A stretch of 64,000 nt of DNA from Flavobacteriales bacterium (GTDB lineage Bacteria; Bacteroidota; Bacteroidia; Flavobacteriales_F; PHOS-HE28). Shown piece after piece: positions 59,080 to 64,000 of this stretch (positions are counted from its first letter, which is position 1; the number at the start of each line of letters is the position of its first letter). The notes under the pieces were generated by a model, which was not told where the DNA came from, did no database searches, and saw nothing but the letters and a program-made list of their open reading frames with translations. The position numbers and the translations under genes are program-made. The DNA lies in contig JAHBUK010000003.1 of assembly GCA_019638115.1 (NCBI GenBank), positions 310,001 to 374,000 of the forward strand, in the 5' to 3' direction.

Positions 59080-60186
59080 ATGCCCAACTCCTTCAGCCCT
59101 AAAGTGCGTGCCCTGCTCCTGATTTTCGGGGTTGTGTTGGCCTTTGTGGGCTGTCGGCGCGATCCGGTGGATCCACCGGCAACGCCCGGGCCACCCTCGG
59201 CCAATGGCTTCGATCCGGCGCAAGGCCCCCTGCCCACGCTTTCTGCCTATGGCTATTTCACCGGTGCCCTGAAGGACCTGCAGGCCCGTCCGGACGTGTT
59301 GCCCTACGACGTGATCAATCCCCTGTTCAGCGACTACGCCAAGAAGCTGCGCCACGTGTGGATGCCCGCCGGTACCCATGCCACTTGGAACGGCGAGGAC
59401 CGGGTGCTGGACTTCCCCAATGGCGCCGTGCTGTTGAAGACCTTCTACTATGATCAGGTGCAACCCAGCATGCAGCGCCGCATTGTGGAAACGCGCATGA
59501 TGTATCGCTGGGAGGACGAGTGGCACTTCGCCAATTACGTGTGGAACAGCGCACAGGATGAAGCCTTCCTGGACCTCGATGGCTCGTTCACCGCGATCGC
59601 TTGGACGGATGACCAGGGTACGCAGCGTCAGGTGGATTACCGCATACCCGCCGGGCCTGAATGCCGCGCCTGCCACAGGACCGACAACCAGCCCATGCCC
59701 ATCGGCCCCAAGCCCCGCAACATGGACCACAGCTACGCCTACCCCGAGGGCAGCCAGGGCCAGTTGCAGCGTTGGGTGCAACAAGGCTACCTGGATCCCG
59801 CACACCCACCGGTGGCCGAGGTGCTGCCCGATTGGAAGGACGCCAATGTGAGCCTGGGCGACCGGGTGCGCGCCTACGTGGACATCAACTGTGGCCATTG
59901 CCATGCACAAGGCAGCTACTGCGATTACCGCCCCATGCGCTTCGCCTGGCACGAGACCGCGGACCCGGTGAATCTGGGCCTATGTGTGGCCCCGCACGAC
60001 CAGATCGCACCCGGAGTTTCGCACATCGTTGCCGCTGGCCGTCCGGACCGCTCCATGATGGCCCATCGCGTGGCTTCCACAGCCGTGGATGTGCGCATGC
60101 CTTTGCTTGGCCGAACACTTGTACACGAGGAAGGCCTACAACTGATCGAGACCTGGATCGCTTCACTTGATCCTCCCTGCCCATAA
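59080..60186 (+). CDS. Di-haem c-type cytochrome lipoprotein (SO_2930-like)
   Basis: A 368-residue lipoprotein: hydrophobic signal ending LAFVGC. Two haem-c motifs: CRACH in AGPECRACHRTDNQPM, and CGHCH in YVDINCGHCHAQGSYC. Conserved stretches include LSAYGYFTGALKDLQARPDVLPYDVINPLFSDYA and PIGPKPRNMDHSYAY, which I associate with the SO_2930-type di-haem cytochrome family. The electron partner is unknown. It lies 12 bp before the VCBS T9SS protein, so the two are likely co-transcribed. Confidence 0.85.
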   Translation: MPNSFSPKVRALLLIFGVVLAFVGCRRDPVDPPATPGPPSANGFDPAQGPLPTLSAYGYFTGALKDLQARPDVLPYDVINPLFSDYAKKLRHVWMPAGTHATWNGEDRVLDFPNGAVLLKTFYYDQVQPSMQRRIVETRMMYRWEDEWHFANYVWNSAQDEAFLDLDGSFTAIAWTDDQGTQRQVDYRIPAGPECRACHRTDNQPMPIGPKPRNMDHSYAYPEGSQGQLQRWVQQGYLDPAHPPVAEVLPDWKDANVSLGDRVRAYVDINCGHCHAQGSYCDYRPMRFAWHETADPVNLGLCVAPHDQIAPGVSHIVAAGRPDRSMMAHRVASTAVDVRMPLLGRTLVHEEGLQLIETWIASLDPPCP

Positions 60187-60198
60187 ACCTGCTGAACC

Positions 60199-62169
60199 AT
60201 GAAGAACATCGTTACACTGCTTGCCTTCGCAAGCCTCGGGTCCGCCGCTTTCGCTCAAGGCGATTGCGCATCTGCCCTGCCCATCAACCTTGGGCTTACC
60301 GTGGTCCCCGTGATCAACGGCATGCCTCCGATCCCGACCTGTGTTGGCAATCCCGCCAGCAATGGCCTTTGGTACCGCTACACCGCAACCGAGGACCAAG
60401 CGCTGCAGATCTCCACCAGCCTGCCCGTGAACGTGGGCCTGGATACCCGCTTCCACGTGTACTCCGGTTCCTGCGCGGCTTTGAGCTGTATTGGTGGTGA
60501 CGATGATAGCGGTTCCGGTTACCTCTCCATTGCCACGGTATCCCTTACCGCGGGCAACAGCTACTACATCGCGTTCGACAACTTCTGGAGCAGCACGGGA
60601 TTCACCGTGGAATTGAGCTTGGGCACCCCTCCTCCGCCTCCGCCCGACAACTACCCCACCTTCACTTCGCAGACGCTCACCTCCGGTTCCGTGTGGGCCA
60701 TCGTTGACATGAACGGGGATCACCGTGATGATGCCGTGCGCGTCAGTGCATCCAGCGTGTTCATCCACGAGCAGCAGGCCAACGGCACCTTCTCCGTAGT
60801 TACCGTGCCCACGCCCCCCGCACTGCACCAACCCTCCTGGAGCCTGGCAGCAGGCGACATCGATGGCAATGGTTGGAACGACCTCATGTACGGCGGTGGC
60901 CAGGGCGTGAGCTTCATGCTGCGGAGCAACGATGGCAACTCCTTCACGCACATCCCCTTCACCCAGTACATCTTCAGCCAGCGCACCAACATGGTGGACA
61001 TCAACAACGATGGTCTGCTGGACGCGTTCGTGTGCCACGACGTGGACGCCAACGTGCACTTCCTGAACATGGGCAATGGACAACTCCAGTTCATCCAAGG
61101 CGGGCTCGGTGAGACCTGCGGGAACTACGGATCGCTCTGGACCGACGTGAACAACGATGGACTGGTGGACCTCTTCGTGGCCAAGTGCGGCTGCGATCCG
61201 GTGGACATCATGATGGAGAACCACGGGTACCAGAACTTCATCAGCACCGCCGTTGCCAACCAGATGGCGGACAGCCACCAAAGCTGGAGCGCCGCTTGGG
61301 GCGACTTCGACAACGACGGCGATATGGACGTGCTGATCGGCAGCAGCTCCAGCAGCTACCACAAGTTGATGCGCAACGATGGCAACGGCAACTTCACGAA
61401 CGTTACGGCCGGTTCAGGATTCGAGGGCTTCAACGGCACCAGCATCGAATGGACCACGCATGATTTCGACAACGACGGCAACCTCGACATCATGGGTGGC
61501 GGCCGAATCATGATGGGCTATGGCGACATGACCTTCGGCGCGCGGCCCGGTAGTGTCAGCAACGGTCCCGTGGGCGACCTCAACAACGACGGGTTCCTCG
61601 ACTACATGAACTCCGGTACGGCTTACATGAACAATGGCAACGACAACCATTGGGTGAAGGTGCATACCGTGGGTACCATCAGCAACACCAACGGCATCGG
61701 TGCCCGCGTGGTGGTCACCACCGCCAGCGGCACCCGCATCCGCGAAGTGCGCAGCGGCGACGGTTTCCGCTTCATGAGCAGCCTTACCACCCACTTCGGA
61801 CTAGGGCAAGACACCCAGATCGAAGAGATCACCGTTTACTGGCCTTCCGGTATCGTGCAGACCATCAGCAACCCGGCCATCGACCAGACGCTGGTGGTGG
61901 TTGAGAGCACCTCCACAAGCATTGCCGAAACGGTGAATGTGGATGCGCTCACCATCCACCCGAACCCCGTGCGCGACCAACTGAACTTGACCGCCACGCA
62001 GGACATCACCGGCGCTCCCTTCCGCGTGATCGATGCCGCTGGCAAACTGGTGCTCGGTGGCCGCATCGCTGGCAACACCATCGATGTTTCCATGCTCCAG
62101 GCCGGTGCCTACACCATCCAGGTGCTCGATCAGCAGGAGCCCATGCTCCAGCGCTTCGTGAAGCAGTGA
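60199..62169 (+). CDS. PPC-domain, VCBS and ASPIC/UnbV protein with T9SS type A sorting domain
   Basis: A 656-residue secreted protein with the signal peptide MKNIVTLLAFASLGSAAFAQ. Residues ~22-135 look like a bacterial pre-peptidase C-terminal-type (PPC) beta domain (GLWYRYTATEDQALQIST, FHVYSGSCAALSCIGGDDD). VCBS/FG-GAP repeats follow (DMNGDHRDDA, DIDGNGWNDLM, DINNDGLLDAFV, DFDNDGDMDVLIG, DLNNDGFLDYMN), then an ASPIC/UnbV domain (NGIGARVVVTTASGTRIREV, GLGQDTQIEEITVYWPSG). The end is a type A sorting domain (LTIHPNPVRDQLNLTA...MLQRFVKQ). It shares architecture with the gene at 34351. A strong terminator follows. Confidence 0.9.
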   Translation: MKNIVTLLAFASLGSAAFAQGDCASALPINLGLTVVPVINGMPPIPTCVGNPASNGLWYRYTATEDQALQISTSLPVNVGLDTRFHVYSGSCAALSCIGGDDDSGSGYLSIATVSLTAGNSYYIAFDNFWSSTGFTVELSLGTPPPPPPDNYPTFTSQTLTSGSVWAIVDMNGDHRDDAVRVSASSVFIHEQQANGTFSVVTVPTPPALHQPSWSLAAGDIDGNGWNDLMYGGGQGVSFMLRSNDGNSFTHIPFTQYIFSQRTNMVDINNDGLLDAFVCHDVDANVHFLNMGNGQLQFIQGGLGETCGNYGSLWTDVNNDGLVDLFVAKCGCDPVDIMMENHGYQNFISTAVANQMADSHQSWSAAWGDFDNDGDMDVLIGSSSSSYHKLMRNDGNGNFTNVTAGSGFEGFNGTSIEWTTHDFDNDGNLDIMGGGRIMMGYGDMTFGARPGSVSNGPVGDLNNDGFLDYMNSGTAYMNNGNDNHWVKVHTVGTISNTNGIGARVVVTTASGTRIREVRSGDGFRFMSSLTTHFGLGQDTQIEEITVYWPSGIVQTISNPAIDQTLVVVESTSTSIAETVNVDALTIHPNPVRDQLNLTATQDITGAPFRVIDAAGKLVLGGRIAGNTIDVSMLQAGAYTIQVLDQQEPMLQRFVKQ

Positions 62170-62191
62170 TCGGACCACGGAATTGGTAAGC

Positions 62192-62226
62192 GAACGGCGC
62201 CCATTGGGCGCCGTTCCTTTTTGTTG
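62192..62226 (+). terminator. Strong Rho-independent terminator
   Basis: An 11-bp perfect stem (gaacggcgccc / gggcgccgttc) with an ATT triloop and a cttttttg tail, 22 bp after the VCBS gene stop. Confidence 0.95.
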
Positions 62227-62256
62227 TCCTGCGGATGCGGTGGTCCGTGCCCGCCT

Positions 62257-62264
62257 TACCTTCG
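62257..62264 (+). promoter_or_regulatory. Candidate -7 box (TACCTTCG) 6 nt from ATG
   Basis: Just before the ATG at 62271, downstream of the terminator, so this gene starts a new transcription unit. Confidence 0.4.
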
Positions 62265-62270
62265 GAACCC

Positions 62271-63983
62271 ATGTCCAAGAACATCTCCTCCCTCTCCGGC
62301 CGGCCCGACAAGGAACTGAAGGATCCCCTGTGGGAACGCCTGCAACAGGCTGCCGAAGCGAACGATGGTTCACCCACGGCCGAGGCCCTCACCCAGGTGG
62401 CCGACGACTTCCTCGTGGGCGAGGCCATCGCCTATGGCACCAGCAGCTTCTACGACTTCCTGCGGCGCGAGAACCACGGCAAGAAGGCCTACGTGTGCAA
62501 CGGCAGCACCTGCCTGGTGGCCGGCACGCAGGACAAGGTGCACCATGCACTGCGCAAGCACTTCAAGGAGGAGGAGATCGGCCACATGTGTTGCCTGGGG
62601 CGCTGCCATGAGAACAGCGCGTTCAATGTGGGTGGGCACAACTACAGTGGTGATGCGGTGGATAGGATCGAGGCGATCATCACCGCTCCTCCGGCACCGT
62701 CGACCCATGCTGAGCGGAGTCGAAGCGGGGTCGACTCCTACCATGTCGGCACCACCATGCCCGCACCCATCCTCACCGCACCCATGCCCCCGCTGGAGGA
62801 ATTCTACGCCTTGTGGGAGCGTGTATTGAGGAGCGATAGCGCCGACATCCTCAACGAGATCAAGACGGCCACCATCCGCGGACGCGGCGGCGCGGGCTTC
62901 CCCATGGGTTTCAAGCTGGAGGCCTGCCGCAACGCCGAGGACGTGAGCGGCGGTGAGGGCACCCGCAAGTACATCGTGTGCAACGCCGATGAGGGCGACC
63001 CCGCCGCCTACAGCGATCGGTACTTGTTGGAGCAACAGCCCCACCGCGTGCTGCTGGGCATGATGATCGCTGGCTACTGCGTGGGTGCCGACACCGGTGT
63101 GCTCTACATCCGCGCCGAGTACCCCGAAGCGGTGGAGATCGTGAAGCAGGCCATTGCCGACCTGGAATCGAAAGGCTGGATCGGTGCCGACATCAAGGGC
63201 AGCGGCTTCAACTGGCGCTTCAAGGTGATCAAGGCTGCCGGTGCATATGTGTGTGGTGAAGAGACCGCCCTGCTCAACAGCATCGAAGGCAAACGTGGTG
63301 AGGTGCGCACGCGTCCGCCGTACCCCGCGCAGCAGGGCCTCTTCAACCGGCCCACGGTGGTGAACAACGTGGAGACGCTGGCCTGTGTGCCCTGGGTGAT
63401 CGAACACGGTGGCGCGGCCTACACCAAGCTCGGCACCGAGAAGACCAATGGCAGCAAGCTGGTTTGTTTGGACAGCGCCTTCAATCGACCCGGCCTCTAC
63501 GAAGTGGAGTGCGGCACACCCTTACGCGTAGTGATCGACGACCTCGGTCAGGGCTTCAGGAAGAAAGTGAAAGCCCTGCACATCGGCGGTCCGCTGGGTG
63601 GCATCGTGCCCATGCACAAGATCGACGCGCTCAGCATCGACTTCGAATCGTTCCAAAAGGAAGGCTTCCTGCTCGGCCACGCCAGCGTGCTCAGCATCCC
63701 GGAGGACTTCCCCATGATCGAATACCTCGAGCACCTCTTCCAGTTCACCGCAGTGGAAAGTTGCGGCAAGTGTTTCCCTTGCCGCATCGGCAGCAAGCGC
63801 GGCGAGGAGCTGCTGCATAAGGCCCGCACCGAGGGCTACAAGATCGACCGCAAGCTCTTCGACGACCTGGTGGAGACCCTGGAGATCGGCAGCCTGTGCG
63901 CACTGGGTGGTGGATTGCCGCTGGGGGTGAAGAACGCGTTGCAGTATTTCAAGGGGGAGTTGGAGGGGTACTTCAACGGGTGA
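62271..63983 (+). CDS. Fused NuoE-NuoF-type subunit, probable NAD-dependent formate dehydrogenase beta subunit
   Basis: A 570-residue protein. Residues ~1-135 are a NuoE-like thioredoxin-fold [2Fe-2S] domain with CNGSTC and CCLGRC as cluster ligands. Residues ~160-570 are NuoF: RGRGGAGFPMGFKLEA (NADH site), CNADEGDPAAYSDRYLLE (FMN site), GAYVCGEETALLNSIEG, and the [4Fe-4S] ligands ESCGKCFPCRIGS plus C545 in GSLCALGG. FdsB-type formate dehydrogenase and HoxF-type subunits share this fusion; the fdhD and Moco genes favour formate dehydrogenase. The linker at ~144-156 is encoded by a palindromic insert. TGATG at the stop may start the next gene (MPEWNA...), cut off by the window. Confidence 0.9.
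   Translation: MSKNISSLSGRPDKELKDPLWERLQQAAEANDGSPTAEALTQVADDFLVGEAIAYGTSSFYDFLRRENHGKKAYVCNGSTCLVAGTQDKVHHALRKHFKEEEIGHMCCLGRCHENSAFNVGGHNYSGDAVDRIEAIITAPPAPSTHAERSRSGVDSYHVGTTMPAPILTAPMPPLEEFYALWERVLRSDSADILNEIKTATIRGRGGAGFPMGFKLEACRNAEDVSGGEGTRKYIVCNADEGDPAAYSDRYLLEQQPHRVLLGMMIAGYCVGADTGVLYIRAEYPEAVEIVKQAIADLESKGWIGADIKGSGFNWRFKVIKAAGAYVCGEETALLNSIEGKRGEVRTRPPYPAQQGLFNRPTVVNNVETLACVPWVIEHGGAAYTKLGTEKTNGSKLVCLDSAFNRPGLYEVECGTPLRVVIDDLGQGFRKKVKALHIGGPLGGIVPMHKIDALSIDFESFQKEGFLLGHASVLSIPEDFPMIEYLEHLFQFTAVESCGKCFPCRIGSKRGEELLHKARTEGYKIDRKLFDDLVETLEIGSLCALGGGLPLGVKNALQYFKGELEGYFNG
62700..62736. repeat. Palindromic insertion inside the NuoE-NuoF linker
   Basis: gtcgaccc at 62700-62707 pairs with gggtcgac at 62729-62736. 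The loop contains atgctgagcggagtcgaagc, a sequence resembling a short repeat dispersed in many Bacteroidota genomes. It is in frame between two domains, encoding about STHAERSRSGVDS. Confidence 0.65.
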
Positions 63984-64000
63984 TGCCGGAATGGAACGCA

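Noticed and set aside
1-64000. tRNA or rRNA genes, prophage, integrase or complete insertion sequence
   Set aside because: None was recognised on reading; the only transposase-like gene is the RAYT at 42660, and the phage-like gene at 32403 stands alone.

Overview
The window looks like the chromosome of a fairly GC-rich member of the Bacteroidota (Flavobacteriales-like). The evidence is eight proteins carrying type IX secretion (T9SS) sorting domains of types A and B, gliding-motility-style CHU_C/PKD proteins, the MurF-Alr and DAHP synthase-chorismate mutase fusions typical of the phylum, an outer-membrane beta-barrel receptor with a carboxypeptidase-regulatory N-domain, and promoter -7 boxes of the TAnnTTTG type with no Shine-Dalgarno signals. 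No rRNA, tRNA, CRISPR array or complete insertion sequence was seen.

Layout. 1-2.7 kb: two paralogous T9SS cargo proteins that share an almost identical 199-bp 3' end. 2.7-3.9 kb: a non-coding array of 21-bp units with a dyad-symmetric TGYRNNYGCA core, directly upstream of a small FN3-domain protein. 4-7.2 kb: murF-alr and tdk (minus). 7.3-11.7 kb: a disordered-linker protein, M28 peptidase, rsmI, a secreted protein and a quinone oxidoreductase-like dehydrogenase (plus). 11.8-15 kb: menaquinone genes menD, menF and a hotdog thioesterase (minus). 15-16.8 kb: an orphan response regulator and a T9SS protein, each followed by a terminator. 16.8-28.1 kb: a split AddA/AddB-like recombination nuclease pair around two tandem type-B T9SS proteins. 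28.2-31.2 kb: a translationally overlapped MbnP/di-haem peroxidase/di-haem peroxidase operon. 31.3-38.3 kb: small proteins, aroG-aroQ, a large VCBS/UnbV T9SS protein and two lipoproteins. 38.4-47 kb: molybdenum cofactor genes (ThiF/MoeB-like, moeA, mobA, moaD, moaE, moaC-moaB fusion, moaA) with fdhD and tag, invaded by a RAYT transposase and REPIN-like palindromes. 47-50 kb: GrpB, YCII and LprI-like proteins and a MORN/YwqK repeat protein. 50-58.8 kb: a five-haem cytochrome with a T9SS tail, a MOSC protein, then a queuosine-precursor transporter locus split by a ~4.7-kb segment flanked by copies of the transporter's 5' end. 58.8-64 kb: a small basic ArfA-like protein, a di-haem cytochrome, another VCBS/UnbV T9SS protein, and a fused NuoE-NuoF-type subunit probably belonging to an NAD-dependent formate dehydrogenase.

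The genes connect in a few ways. Moco synthesis, fdhD and the NuoEF-type subunit point to a molybdenum formate dehydrogenase whose catalytic subunit should lie just beyond the right edge. menD/menF/thioesterase supply the quinone pool. Several c-type cytochromes, one apparently exported to the cell surface by T9SS, point to periplasmic and surface redox chemistry.

The most unusual item is the 21-bp palindromic-core array at 2865-3263 next to the FN3 gene. Also notable are three different small palindromes inserted in frame inside alr, moaE and the formate dehydrogenase subunit, the split transporter locus, and a -7 promoter box repeatedly placed about 4 nt from the start codon, which suggests leaderless transcripts.
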